Below are positions 8,011-16,443 of a stretch of DNA of 64,000 nucleotides, in pieces. The DNA comes from Luteipulveratus flavus. Its GTDB lineage: Bacteria; Actinomycetota; Actinomycetes; Actinomycetales; Dermatophilaceae. The stretch lies in NCBI RefSeq assembly GCF_029080175.1, contig NZ_JARFJC010000040.1; one strand, written 5' to 3'. The first letter of the stretch is position 1; the number at the start of each line of letters is the position of its first letter. A program made the position numbers and the translations under genes. The notes beneath the pieces are model-generated. The model saw only the letters and a program-made list of their open reading frames with translations. It made no database searches and had not been told where the DNA came from.

Positions 8011-9840
8011 ATGGTCGAGCCGGGGAGCAGCGAGGCTCACGCCACCACGCCGCCGGGACACCCACGCGACGACCGTCGGCAGGGGGATCCGCGCGGCTCG
8101 CGCGACGCCACCAGGGGTGTCCCGCGCGGTCCGCGCACCGACCCGATGCCGTCCGGTACGGGCTCCGGCTCGCCGCAGGACCGTTCGTCGCGGGACGCCT
8201 CGTCGCAGCGACCCGCGCCGCGTCGCCGGGCCGCTGCCGCTGCCGGCCGGGGTGTCGCGCGCGGTGGGCGAGCAGCCTTCCGGCTGACGGCCACGGCCGG
8301 CCGGTCGACCGTACGAGCGGCCAGGCGGGCGAGCGAGGCCGAGGGCGCCGGCGAGTCCGGGCTGGCCCGCCTCATCCAGGTCCACGCGTTCAGCACGGCG
8401 GGTGACACGGCGGTGACGGTCGGGCTGGCCGGCACCATGTTCTTCTCCCTGGAGCCGGGGCAGGCCAAGACCCAGGTTCTACTGTTCCTGCTGCTCACCA
8501 TGCTGCCGTTCGCGATCGTGGCGCCGCTGATCGGGCCGCTGCTCGACCGCTTCCGGCACGGTCGGCGCTGGTCCATCGGGGCGACCCTCGCGTTGCGGGC
8601 GTTCCTGTGCTGGGTGCTCGCGCAGACGGTCAGCGACCATTCCAGCTGGCAGTTCCCGGTCGCCCTCGTGGTGCTGGTCTCCTCCAAGGCCTACCTGGTG
8701 ACGCGGTCGGCCGCCACGCCCCGCCTGCTGCCCGACGCGCTCACCCTGGTCAAGGCCAACGGCCGGCTGTCGCTCGCCGGCACGGTGGGCGCCGGCATCG
8801 GTGGCGGTCTCGCCGCCGCCGCGGCGACGTTCGGCTCCGAGTGGGCCCTGCGCGTCGGGTTCGTGCTCTTCGCCGTCGGCACCGTCCTCGCGATCATGCT
8901 GCCCGCCCGGGTCGACTCCGCCATCGGCGAGGAGCAGGCACCCATCCGCGACCTCGCGGCGGCGTCCACTGGCGGTGCCCGACGAGGCATCTCCGGCGAC
9001 GTCGTCACGGCGCTGCGCGCCAACTCCGGGCTGCGCTGGCTGTCGGGGTTCCTGACGCTGTTCCTGGCCTTCGTGGTGCGCGAGCACCCGCTGCCCGGCT
9101 GGGAGGACCGAGCCTCCCTGCTGCTCGCCCTGGTGGTGGGCGCGGCCGGGGTCGGCAACGCCGTCGGCACGATGACCGGCGCGCTGCTACGGGTGAGCTC
9201 GCCCCGGGTCGTCGTCCTCGGCGCGCTGCTCGCGGACGCCGTCCTCGTCGTGGTCGCGGCCGTCCACTTCGGGGTCGTCACCGCGGTCGCGGTCGGTCTG
9301 GTCGCGGGCATCTCCCAGCAGATGGGCAAGCTCGCGCTGGACGCTCAGATCCAGGACACCGTGCCGGAGGAGGTGCGCACCAGCGTGTTCGCCCGGTCCG
9401 AGACGCTGCTGCAGCTGTCCTGGGTGCTCGGGGGCATCCTCGCGGTCCTGCTGCCGACGAACGCCACGGTCGGCATGGTCACCGCCGCCGTCCTGCTGGT
9501 GCTGTGGACCAGCGCCGTGATCATCTGGCACACGGGCCGCCGCATCCCCGTTCCCGCGGCTGCCCGCTCCGGCCTGGCTCGCGGACGCGGGCGCTCGGGT
9601 TCCGGGCGCCGACGCTCGCGTCCGGCCTTCGAGCCGGCGTCGTCCGGTCGGGTCCCCGAGGCCGGCCGGCCCCTCCCGCACGACCGGTACGAGGATGCGG
9701 ACGCACGGCCGGACGACGAGGACGACGTGGAACGGACGATCCCGATGGACCGCTCCGACACCGGCCGGCGCCCGCCGTCCCCGCGAGGCCCGCAGGACGA
9801 CGACCGCAGGGACCGCTGGAGCTCGCGCTTCCGCGACTGA
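8011..9840 (+). CDS. MFS transporter with long disordered termini
   Basis: 609 residues from ATG 8011; an in-frame ATG at 7963 would overlap tdk by 8 nt and add 16 residues. The first about 110 residues are rich in Arg, Pro, Ser and Gly. Hydrophobic segments then run from about residue 120 to 500 and fit a 10-12 helix major facilitator fold, with a loop GPLLDRFRHGRR resembling the MFS motif A after helix 2. The last about 100 residues are again Arg/Asp/Pro-rich and look disordered. Many homologues in this group are annotated as MFS transporters without known substrate. The terminal tails may be interaction regions. It converges on sepH with a 22-nt gap. Confidence 0.82.
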   Translation: MVEPGSSEAHATTPPGHPRDDRRQGDPRGSRDATRGVPRGPRTDPMPSGTGSGSPQDRSSRDASSQRPAPRRRAAAAAGRGVARGGRAAFRLTATAGRSTVRAARRASEAEGAGESGLARLIQVHAFSTAGDTAVTVGLAGTMFFSLEPGQAKTQVLLFLLLTMLPFAIVAPLIGPLLDRFRHGRRWSIGATLALRAFLCWVLAQTVSDHSSWQFPVALVVLVSSKAYLVTRSAATPRLLPDALTLVKANGRLSLAGTVGAGIGGGLAAAAATFGSEWALRVGFVLFAVGTVLAIMLPARVDSAIGEEQAPIRDLAAASTGGARRGISGDVVTALRANSGLRWLSGFLTLFLAFVVREHPLPGWEDRASLLLALVVGAAGVGNAVGTMTGALLRVSSPRVVVLGALLADAVLVVVAAVHFGVVTAVAVGLVAGISQQMGKLALDAQIQDTVPEEVRTSVFARSETLLQLSWVLGGILAVLLPTNATVGMVTAAVLLVLWTSAVIIWHTGRRIPVPAAARSGLARGRGRSGSGRRRSRPAFEPASSGRVPEAGRPLPHDRYEDADARPDDEDDVERTIPMDRSDTGRRPPSPRGPQDDDRRDRWSSRFRD

Positions 9841-9862
9841 GCGCCGCCCGGTGCCCAGGCCG

Positions 9863-11047
9863 TCAGTGGTCGCTGCTGGGGCGGGTGCCGAACATGATGT
9901 CGTCCCAGCTGGGCACGGCCGGACGTCCGCGCCGTGAACCGCTCTGCCGTGCGGGCACGCGGGTCACCTCCGGGTCCTCACGCTCCTGCGCGACCGGCTC
10001 GACGGAGGCCGTGTCATCGGCGCCGTCGTCCTTGAGGTCGTCGCGGGCGTCCTCGTCCTCGAGGTCGGTGTCGTCGGGGCCCTGGTGGTCCTGGTCCTCC
10101 AGCTCGTGCGCCGCGGGGTGGGAGCCCATCGGCGGTGCCACGTCGGCCAGGTGGAGGCGCTCGAGCGGTCGGGCGTCGTCCGGCATCTCCTCCGGCGCCA
10201 CGGGGGTGTCGGTGGGAGAGGGAGCGCGGCGTGGAGGACGCTTACGGCGCTCGGCGGAGCGCTGCCGCATCGCCGACATCAGGTCCAGGGGCTCCTGCTC
10301 GGCCTCGGCCGGGACCTCCTGACCGGGACGCGCCCGACTCCCGGAGCGTGCCTTGCCGGCCGGGTGCCGGTCCTGGGCGTTGACGCCGCCCTCGGCCTCG
10401 ACGTCGTACACCCGTGCCGGACGGCCGGACCCGCGCCCCGGTGCGCTCGGCGCCGTGCTCGGGGCCTGCTCGTCCTCGCCCAGCCAGCGCGCCTCGTCGT
10501 CCGAGGCGGCCAGGGTGCGGTCCCGCGGGTCGAAGCGCCAGGTCGCCCGGCGCTCCCGTCCGCCGGCGGGGAACTCGCACACGACCGTCCACGTGCCGTT
10601 CTCGGTCTTCCAGGAGTCCCAGGACACCCGCTCGGACTCGACCCCACGCTCGTCCAGCCGCGCGGCGGCCCGGGACCCCAGCGTGGGCTGGTCGCCGTCG
10701 CGACCGCGTCCGCGCAGCTGCACGGCCCGCGCGAGACCGGCGACGTACTCCCGCTCCGCGCGGATCGGCGGCTCGTACTTGCGGACCTTCTCCTCGCTCC
10801 AGCCGGAGCGCTCGGCAACCTCCGGCACGCCCACACCGGCCCTGATCATGGCCTGCACGTCGCGGGGACGCAGCGGCTCCATCGGCTCGTCGGTCAGAGC
10901 GGAGTCCGTCCGTGCGGCGCCGCGTTCCCGGCGGGTGGCCTCGCGCAGCGCATCGTCGACGAGTACCCGGTAGCGGGTCCCGTCGGGGCCGGCGAGCAGC
11001 ACGTGCGCGCCGTCCTCGTGGACACCCACCAGTCGCAGGTCCTGCAT
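9863..11047 (-). CDS. sepH: septation protein SepH (DUF3071)
   Basis: 394 residues. The N-terminal domain (about 1-125, beginning MQDLRLVGVHEDG) is the hallmark of SepH/DUF3071 and contains a helix-turn-helix-like segment (DVQAMIRAGVGVPEVAERSGWSEEKVRKY split over about 63-92). A second conserved part (about 130-185) carries the WRFDPRDRTL segment. The rest is a charged, Pro/Arg/Asp-rich tail typical of the family. In Streptomyces and mycobacteria SepH binds FtsZ and promotes its assembly during septum formation. GGAGGAAGGA lies about 8 nt before the ATG. It is divergent from the ferrochelatase gene. Confidence 0.92.
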   Translation of the reverse strand: MQDLRLVGVHEDGAHVLLAGPDGTRYRVLVDDALREATRRERGAARTDSALTDEPMEPLRPRDVQAMIRAGVGVPEVAERSGWSEEKVRKYEPPIRAEREYVAGLARAVQLRGRGRDGDQPTLGSRAAARLDERGVESERVSWDSWKTENGTWTVVCEFPAGGRERRATWRFDPRDRTLAASDDEARWLGEDEQAPSTAPSAPGRGSGRPARVYDVEAEGGVNAQDRHPAGKARSGSRARPGQEVPAEAEQEPLDLMSAMRQRSAERRKRPPRRAPSPTDTPVAPEEMPDDARPLERLHLADVAPPMGSHPAAHELEDQDHQGPDDTDLEDEDARDDLKDDGADDTASVEPVAQEREDPEVTRVPARQSGSRRGRPAVPSWDDIMFGTRPSSDH

Positions 11048-11359
11048 CAGTCTCGTCCTTCCTCCGGTCCGCCCGAACCGTCCACCGGCGGTGCCGACGT
11101 CCGGTCACCCGCGGCTCCCACCACCCGAGCGTACGGAGCCCGCACCGCCCACGCGGCTCAACTCTGCCACCCCGCGCCGTCGTACGGGTGCAGGCCACGC
11201 CGCCCCGCGTCGGTCGGAGCACTGACGATCGTCCTGCTACCGGGACAGGAGGCGGGACCGGCCTCGTAGGCTGGGCAGCAGTCGTCCTGGTGCTCGTCGG
11301 CCGCGTGGTCGCCCCGCTCCCGGACCCGACGCCCGCCCCCTGCGAACAGGAGACCCGAC
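11048..11359. promoter_or_regulatory. divergent intergenic region between sepH and ferrochelatase gene
   Basis: These 312 bases contain no convincing gene. A TACGCT -10-like hexamer on the minus strand (11128-11133) could serve sepH, with TTGAGC further upstream at an overlong spacing. TAGGCT on the plus strand (11267-11272) could serve the ferrochelatase gene and would give a leader of about 80 nt ending in AACAGGAGA before GTG 11360. No clear operator was seen. Confidence 0.4.
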
Positions 11360-12562
11360 GTGACCTCGCCCATCGCGGACCCACCGGACCCGGAGGCCAC
11401 CGCTGCGACCCCGACCGAGCGGGAGTTCGACCCGGTCGAGCCGGAGCCGGTGCCGGAGGGGGACGAGGACACGGTGCGGCCCTACGACGCCGTCCTGCTC
11501 CTGTCCTTCGGCGGCCCCGAGTCGCGCGAGGAGGTCATGCCGTTCCTGCGACGCGTGACCGCCGGGCGGGACATCCCGGACGAGCGGCTGGAGGAGGTCG
11601 CCCATCACTACTACCTGATGGGTGGCCGTAGCCCCATCAACGACCAGAACCGCGCGCTGCTGGACGCCCTGCACGCCGAGCTGCGGCGCCGTGGATCGGC
11701 CGTCCCCGTGCTCTGGGGCAACCGCAACGCCGAGCCGTTCCTCGCCGACACCCTGCGGGAGGCCCACGGGCGCGGGCTGCGGCGGTTCCTGGTCATCACC
11801 ACGAGCGCGTACTCCTCCTACAGCTCCTGCCGGCAGTACCGCGAGGACATCGCGGCCGCGGTCGCCTCGCTCGCCGACGAGGGCCTGGAGGTCGTCGTCG
11901 ACAAGGTGCGCCCGTACGCGACCCACCCCGGGTTCGCGCGGGCCAACACCCGGCTGGTGACCGATGCGATCCGCGAGGCCGGGCAGCCCGACGACGACCG
12001 GCTGCGCGTGGCGTTCGTCACCCACTCGATCCCGATGGGGATGGACGACACCTCCGGGCCGGGCGACGGGGAGGGCAACCTCTACTGGCACCAGCACGAC
12101 GAGCTCGGGCACGTGATCCTGGACGAGGCCGGCATCACCCTGGACCGCAACCTGCACGGCGCACTCGTCTTCTGCTCGCGGTCCGGCCCGCCCAGCCAGC
12201 CGTGGCTGGAGCCGGACATCAACGACCACCTGAGGCACCTCGCGGGCCAGGGCGTCACGGACGTCGTGGTCGCACCGATCGGCTTCGTCTCCGACCACAT
12301 GGAGGTCCGGTACGACCTGGACGTCGAGGCGGCCGAGACGGCGGACGAGCTCGGCCTGCGGATGACCCGGGTCCCGACGGTCGGCGTCGACGCCGAGTTC
12401 GTCAGCGGCCTGATCGACCTGGTGGAGGAGCGAGCGGCCGAGGCTCGCGGCGAGACCGTCGCCCACCCGGCGTGGCCAGGAGCGGCGATGCCGTCGATCT
12501 GCCGGCCCGGGTGCTGCCCGAACCTGCGGGTCGCCCGTCCGGCCGCCTGCGGAGCCGACTGA
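11360..12562 (+). CDS. cpfC: coproporphyrin III ferrochelatase
   Basis: 400 residues; inserts Fe2+ into coproporphyrin III in the actinobacterial haem pathway. The family opening YDAVLLLSFGGPESREEVMPFL starts near residue 35 after a Pro/Glu-rich extension. Further motifs are HHYYLMGGRSPIN, an FVTHSIPMGM segment with the catalytic His, and GFVSDHMEVRYDLD with the conserved Glu. The C-terminus is Cys-rich (CRPGCC and a final AACGAD), which together with an internal Cys fits the [2Fe-2S] cluster site known for actinobacterial enzymes. GTG 11360 follows AACAGGAGA. The stop overlaps the next start (TGATG). Partners in this window are hemE, cgoX and hemQ. Confidence 0.92.
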   Translation: MTSPIADPPDPEATAATPTEREFDPVEPEPVPEGDEDTVRPYDAVLLLSFGGPESREEVMPFLRRVTAGRDIPDERLEEVAHHYYLMGGRSPINDQNRALLDALHAELRRRGSAVPVLWGNRNAEPFLADTLREAHGRGLRRFLVITTSAYSSYSSCRQYREDIAAAVASLADEGLEVVVDKVRPYATHPGFARANTRLVTDAIREAGQPDDDRLRVAFVTHSIPMGMDDTSGPGDGEGNLYWHQHDELGHVILDEAGITLDRNLHGALVFCSRSGPPSQPWLEPDINDHLRHLAGQGVTDVVVAPIGFVSDHMEVRYDLDVEAAETADELGLRMTRVPTVGVDAEFVSGLIDLVEERAAEARGETVAHPAWPGAAMPSICRPGCCPNLRVARPAACGAD

Positions 12563-13398
12563 TGGCCGCGCCGCACGAGCCGAGCCTGTCGGCCGCCGAC
12601 CTCGGCACCCTGGAGACGATGGCCGCAGACCTCGCCCGCGAGGCCGGGCGGCTCATCGTCGACGAACGTCCGAGCGGCCTGGGTGTCGCCGCGACCAAGT
12701 CCAGCCGCACCGACGTCGTGACGGTCATGGACACCCGCAGCGAGGACCTGCTGCGCGAGCGGATCGCCGCCCGCCGCCCGGACGACGGCATCCTCGGCGA
12801 GGAGGGCGACAGCATCGAGGGGTCCTCGGGGATCACCTGGGTCCTGGACCCCATCGACGGCACCGTCAACTACCTGTACGACATCCCGCAGTACGCCGTC
12901 TCGGTCGCGGCGTGCGTCGGGGACACGTCCACCCCGGGGGCGTGGCGCCCGGTCGCGGGAGCGGTCTACCACCCGGTGCTCGGCGAGATGTTCCACGCCC
13001 GAGCGGGTTCCGGTGCGTTCCTGCGCGCGCCGAGCGGGGTGCACGCCCTCGCCGTGAGCAATGTCACAGACCTGGACGACGCGCTGCTCGGCACCGGTTT
13101 CGGCTACGACGCGGACAAGCGCGGCCGTCAGGGCGAGCTCGTCGCGCGCGTCCTGCCGCGGGTGCGCGACATCCGGCGGGCGGGAAGCGCGGCGCTGGAC
13201 CTGTGTGCCGTCGCCGCCGGGCGGCTGGACGTCTACTACGAGTCCGGCCTCAACCCCTGGGACCTCGCCGCCGGCCGCCTCGTGGTCGAGGAGGCCGGCG
13301 GCGTGGTGGTCGGCCCGGGCGGTGCGGCACCGACGGACGTCCTCGTCGTGGCCGGACCGACCGCCCTGGTCACCCGGGTTCAGCAGCTGATCGAGTAG
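12562..13398 (+). CDS. inositol monophosphatase family protein (SuhB-like)
   Basis: 278 residues, a Mg2+-dependent sugar/inositol phosphatase. Metal-binding motifs are GEEGDS (Glu), DPIDGTVN (two Asp) and NPWDLAAG (final Asp), in the order of the FIG/IMPase superfamily. The start at ATG 12562 overlaps the ferrochelatase stop by one base. The gene occupies the position of suhB (Rv2701c) in the mycobacterial order. In actinomycetes such enzymes feed myo-inositol to phosphatidylinositol and mycothiol synthesis, but fructose-1,6-bisphosphatase or histidinol-phosphatase activity cannot be excluded from sequence alone. Confidence 0.9.
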   Translation: MAAPHEPSLSAADLGTLETMAADLAREAGRLIVDERPSGLGVAATKSSRTDVVTVMDTRSEDLLRERIAARRPDDGILGEEGDSIEGSSGITWVLDPIDGTVNYLYDIPQYAVSVAACVGDTSTPGAWRPVAGAVYHPVLGEMFHARAGSGAFLRAPSGVHALAVSNVTDLDDALLGTGFGYDADKRGRQGELVARVLPRVRDIRRAGSAALDLCAVAAGRLDVYYESGLNPWDLAAGRLVVEEAGGVVVGPGGAAPTDVLVVAGPTALVTRVQQLIE

Positions 13399-13408
13399 CG
13401 GCGTCGGC

Positions 13409-13600
13409 TCAGGCCGGGCGCGCCCGGAAGCGGTCGGCTTCCGGGAGGTGCAGGCCGTGGTCCTCCGCGATCCGCAGAAGAGACTCCACCTCGCCGGTGG
13501 CCAGCATGCTGTCGTACTCGTCCCGACGACCCCGAGCGTCCTCGAGGCGGGCCGTGGCGTCCTGCAAGCGGACAATCAGCTGTTCGCGCAGCGCGATCAT
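13409..13600 (-). CDS. small coiled-coil protein of unknown function
   Basis: 63 residues starting MIALREQL. An almost perfect AGGAGG sits 6-7 nt before the ATG, which makes this a translated gene rather than noise. Residues 5-30 (EQLIVRLQDATARLEDARGR) form an amphipathic, probably coiled-coil helix, followed by a second helix around VESLLRIAEDHGL. There are no Cys residues, no membrane segment and no recognised domain. It converges on the inositol-phosphatase gene with a 10-nt gap. Confidence 0.7.
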   Translation of the reverse strand: MIALREQLIVRLQDATARLEDARGRRDEYDSMLATGEVESLLRIAEDHGLHLPEADRFRARPA

Positions 13601-13899
13601 GTCGGCACCTCCTGTATGGCACTGGCTCCGTCCGCCCGGCGGTCGCCGGGCCGCGATGACCATATGGGGTGGACCGGGCACGCCGGGTGCCGACTCGGTC
13701 AAGGCTGGGCAAAGAACCTGCCCGGACCCCGTCTTCGACACGCCGGAGGACACGCGGGAATGACCGGGGCTCGCATCATGTTCGGCGATGAGGCACAATC
13801 CCCGCCGAACCGGGCACAAAACCGAACTCCCTGGCGTTGACGCGCGGGACCGGCCAGTGCGGCGGTCGGTTTGGGTATGACGACGTGAGGAGTGGATCA
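13601..13899. other. 299-base intergenic region upstream of the DUF4193 gene
   Basis: No convincing gene is present. On the minus strand TATGGT (13659-13664) may be a -10 box for the 63-residue protein. On the plus strand a GTATGAC stretch near 13875 followed by GAGGAG before ATG 13900 may be the DUF4193 promoter and ribosome binding site. The middle is slightly less GC-rich than its surroundings. In mycobacteria the DUF3093 gene lies near this cluster; none is present here. Confidence 0.4.
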
Positions 13900-14199
13900 A
13901 TGGCGACCGACTACGACGCCCCGCGCAAGACGGACGACGATCTCAACGAGGACTCCATCGAGGAGCTGAAGTCCCGTCGGGTCGACAAGAGCGCGAGCAG
14001 CGTCGACGTGGACGAGACGGAGCAGGCCGAGGGCTTCGAGCTCCCGGGGGCGGACCTGTCCGGGGAGGAGCTCTCGGTCACGGTCATGCCGCGACAGGCG
14101 GACGAGTTCACCTGCTCCAAGTGCTTCCTCGTCCATCACCGCAGCCAGCTCGCCAAGGAGGTCGGCGGCCTGCCGGTCTGCACCGAGTGCGCTGCCTGA
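13900..14199 (+). CDS. DUF4193 family protein
   Basis: A 99-residue acidic protein. It starts MATDYDAPRKTDDD and ends in a zinc-ribbon-like segment, FTCSKCFLVHHRSQL followed by LPVCTEC, so two CxxC pairs probably bind one zinc. DUF4193 proteins are near-universal in actinobacteria and their role is unknown. GAGGAG lies about 7 nt upstream of ATG 13900. The gene holds the position of Rv2699c in the mycobacterial order, next to dut and the DUF3710 gene. Confidence 0.9.
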   Translation: MATDYDAPRKTDDDLNEDSIEELKSRRVDKSASSVDVDETEQAEGFELPGADLSGEELSVTVMPRQADEFTCSKCFLVHHRSQLAKEVGGLPVCTECAA

Positions 14200-14224
14200 G
14201 CACGACGGACCTCTTGCAGCACCG

Positions 14225-14500
14225 ATGAATCCGACCACGCGCGTGCAGGTGCGCCGGCTCCACGCCGGCCTCCCGTCGCCCACGTACGCCCGTCCGGGCG
14301 ACGGGGGAGCGGACCTGTACGCGCGTGCGTGCGTCCGCGGGCCGGGCCACCCGGCGGTGGTCGAGGTCGGCTCGCTCCCGGGCAGGGTTCGGGGGGAGAC
14401 TGGGCACGAAGACAGCGGCGGCTTCGGCGACATCGGAGCCGGCCTACCGGATCGGACGTCGACCGACGGCGATCTCACCTACAGCACGACGAGGGACTGA
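14225..14500 (+). pseudogene. dut: internally deleted dUTPase (motifs 1 and 5 only)
   Basis: 91 residues at the conserved dut locus. Residues 1-33 match a dUTPase N-terminus through motif 1 (VRRLHAGLPSPTYARPGD, then GGADLYA). From about residue 46 the sequence matches a dUTPase C-terminus (VVEVGSLP, then the motif-5-like GHEDSGGFGDIG). The 80 or so residues between, carrying motif 2 (PRSG), motif 3 (catalytic Asp and the Tyr that excludes ribose) and motif 4, are gone, and the two ends are joined in frame. Full enzymes have about 145-155 residues and form trimers with shared active sites. It cannot hydrolyse dUTP as drawn. Its last codons carry GAGGGA, which serves the DUF3710 gene 5 nt downstream and may explain why the frame persists. 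Confidence 0.75.
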
Positions 14501-14505
14501 CCGCA

Positions 14506-15294
14506 GTGGGCATCTTCAGCCGTAAGAACGCATCGGACCGCGAGGTCGAGGTCGACATCGAGCCGACCGACGAGGTGGCGATCGACGACAGCGCCGACTC
14601 CGCGGACGTCCCGTCCGACCGCGCGGCCGAGCCGGAGCAGCCCGTGGAGCGCACGCCCGCCGAGCGGGTCGACCGCAGCCGCGGCCCGTTCGACCGGTCC
14701 GAGACCGACGAGGTGGACGAGCACCTCGACCTCGGCGCGCTCGCCCTGCGCCCGAGCGCCGGCACCGAGCTGCGCCTGGACGTCGACGAGCAGGGTCAGC
14801 AGATCACGGGCGTCACGGCCGTCCAGGGGGAGTCCGCCGTGCAGATGCAGGTCTTCGCCGCGCCGAAGACCAGCGGTGTCTGGAAGGACATCCGGCACGA
14901 GATCGCCGACAACCTGATCAGCGCCGGCGGCACCGCCGATGAGTACGAGGGCGAGCTGGGTACCGAGCTGCACGCCCGGATGCCCTCCCGCGGGGCCGAC
15001 GGGCGCACGACGTACTCGCCGGTGCGGTTCGTCGGCGTCGACGGTCCCCGCTGGTTCCTGCGCGCGGTGCTGTCCGGCCGGGCGGCCGTGGAGGACCAGG
15101 CGGCCGAGCAGATGCTCGAGGTCGTCCGCAGCGTCGTCGTCACCCGGGGCACCGAGGCGCGCGCACCGCGCGAGCTGCTGGAGCTGACCATCCCGCAGGA
15201 TCTGCTGGCCGCTCAGCAGCAGGCCGAGGAGCCGCAGACCGGCGACGACCTGCGCCCGTTCGAGCGCGGCCCCGAGATCACCGAAGTCCGCTGA
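14506..15294 (+). CDS. DUF3710 family protein
   Basis: 262 residues. An N-terminal acidic, disordered part (1-75) beginning MGIFSRK is followed by the DUF3710 domain (about 78-235), with EHLDLGALALRPSAGTELRL and the VRFVGVDGPRWFLRAVLSG segment. Function is unknown. GTG 14506 starts 5 nt after the dut-remnant stop and uses a GAGGGA inside it, so translation is probably coupled. It is the counterpart of Rv2696c and is followed 18 nt later by the OB-fold gene. Confidence 0.9.
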   Translation: MGIFSRKNASDREVEVDIEPTDEVAIDDSADSADVPSDRAAEPEQPVERTPAERVDRSRGPFDRSETDEVDEHLDLGALALRPSAGTELRLDVDEQGQQITGVTAVQGESAVQMQVFAAPKTSGVWKDIRHEIADNLISAGGTADEYEGELGTELHARMPSRGADGRTTYSPVRFVGVDGPRWFLRAVLSGRAAVEDQAAEQMLEVVRSVVVTRGTEARAPRELLELTIPQDLLAAQQQAEEPQTGDDLRPFERGPEITEVR

Positions 15295-15312
15295 GGCGCA
15301 GGGAGATCCGCG

Positions 15313-15717
15313 ATGAGCCGTCTACCCTCGCCCGAGGAGTCCGGTAGCCGCCGGGAGCGGCTGCTGGAGCGCATGGCGCACCGGCTGACCCGCCCGCAGA
15401 GTCAGATCGAGGCGGAGGAGCTGCGCGAGCGGACCTCCGCGATGGGCGGGACCCCGATCTGCGACGTGTGCGACCGCGAGATGGCCCAGGTGTGCGGGAC
15501 GGTCCGCAGCGTCAGCCTCCGTCCGCGCGCCGACCACGTGCCGGCCCTGGTCGTCGACCTGGACGACGGCAGCCGCAGCATGCGGCTGGTCTGGCTCGGT
15601 CGTCGCAAGATCGCCGGCATCGCTCCGGGGACGTACCTGAAGGCGACGGGGCGCGTGGCGATGAAGGGCGGCGTCCCCACGATCTTCAACCCCTCGTACG
15701 AGCTCAAGGCCCGCTGA
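15313..15717 (+). CDS. OB-fold nucleic-acid-binding domain protein
   Basis: 134 residues. A short helical N-terminus precedes a CDVCDREMAQVCG segment with three Cys and an OB-fold (about 60-134: VSLRPRADHVPALVVDLDD through GRVAMKGGVPTIFNPSYEL). The family resembles the tRNA-anticodon-type OB domain and corresponds to Rv2694c; the exact ligand is unknown. GGGAGA lies about 8 nt before ATG 15313. It converges on a TrkA-type gene through a hairpin that spans both stop codons. Confidence 0.87.
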   Translation: MSRLPSPEESGSRRERLLERMAHRLTRPQSQIEAEELRERTSAMGGTPICDVCDREMAQVCGTVRSVSLRPRADHVPALVVDLDDGSRSMRLVWLGRRKIAGIAPGTYLKATGRVAMKGGVPTIFNPSYELKAR

Positions 15718-15739
15718 GCCGAGCCGCCGGCCGGCTCAG
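15714..15739. terminator. bidirectional hairpin spanning two convergent stop codons
   Basis: CTGAGCCG (15714-15721) pairs perfectly with CGGCTCAG (15732-15739) around a 10-nt GC-rich loop. It contains the TGA of the OB-fold gene and the minus-strand stop of the TrkA-type gene. No U-tract is present, so strength is uncertain. Confidence 0.5.
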
Positions 15740-16428
15740 TCCTCCCGGCGGATCCGGATCTCCTGCGGGTCCCGGCCGGTGAGGCTGGTCGCCAGCTCGA
15801 GCTCGGCGGCCGGCGTCGCCAGGAAGAGCAGCTCGTCCAGCGCCTCGATCGCGTCGTCGTCGGTCGGGGCGATCGGCTTCTCCTCGCGGATGATGCCGAC
15901 CAGCACGCACTCGGGCGGAAGGTTCAGGTCGGCGACCCGCCGGCCGACGTACGGACTCGTCGACGGCAGCGTGACCTCGACCATCGTGGCCTTGCCCTGC
16001 TGGAACTCGAACAGCCGGACCAGGTCGCCGATGCTGACGGCCTCCTCGACCAGCGCCGTCATCAGACGCGGCGTCGAGACGGCGACGTCGACACCCCAGG
16101 CCTCGTCGAACATCCACTCGTTCTTGGGGTTGCTCACCCGCGCCACGGTGCGGGCGACGCCGAACTCGGTCTTGGCCAGCAGCGAGACGACCAGGTTGAC
16201 CTTGTCGTCACCGGTCGCGCACACGACGACGTCCGCCTCGGACAGCCCTGCCTCCTGCAGGGTGGTGATCTCGCACGCGTCGGCCAGCAGCCAGGAGGCC
16301 TCCGGCACCGAACGGGTGCGGGACTCCTCGGCGTACTTGTCGATCAGCAGCACCTGGTGCTCGTTGTAGATCAGCTCTCGGGCGATGGACCGGCCCACAC
16401 TGCCGGCTCCGACGACGACGACTCGCAT
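15736..16428 (-). CDS. trkA: TrkA-type potassium uptake regulator (CeoC-like)
   Basis: 230 residues. An RCK-N Rossmann domain begins VVVVGAGSVGRSIA (dinucleotide loop GxGxxG) and a C-terminal RCK-C/TrkA-C domain runs from about 135 to 220. Such proteins bind NAD(H) or nucleotides and gate a potassium transporter on the cytoplasmic face. GAGGGAG lies just before the ATG and the gene follows its paralogue after 15 nt, matching ceoB-ceoC of mycobacteria. No TrkH/KtrB-type pore gene is in the window; the adjacent APC permease may be the partner (inference from conserved order). Confidence 0.9.
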   Translation of the reverse strand: MRVVVVGAGSVGRSIARELIYNEHQVLLIDKYAEESRTRSVPEASWLLADACEITTLQEAGLSEADVVVCATGDDKVNLVVSLLAKTEFGVARTVARVSNPKNEWMFDEAWGVDVAVSTPRLMTALVEEAVSIGDLVRLFEFQQGKATMVEVTLPSTSPYVGRRVADLNLPPECVLVGIIREEKPIAPTDDDAIEALDELLFLATPAAELELATSLTGRDPQEIRIRRED

Positions 16429-16443
16429 GTCAGGCTCCCTCGC

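Noticed and set aside
13760..13840. A 26-codon open frame in the gap before the DUF4193 gene
   Set aside because: No ribosome binding site, no codon bias and too short to support.
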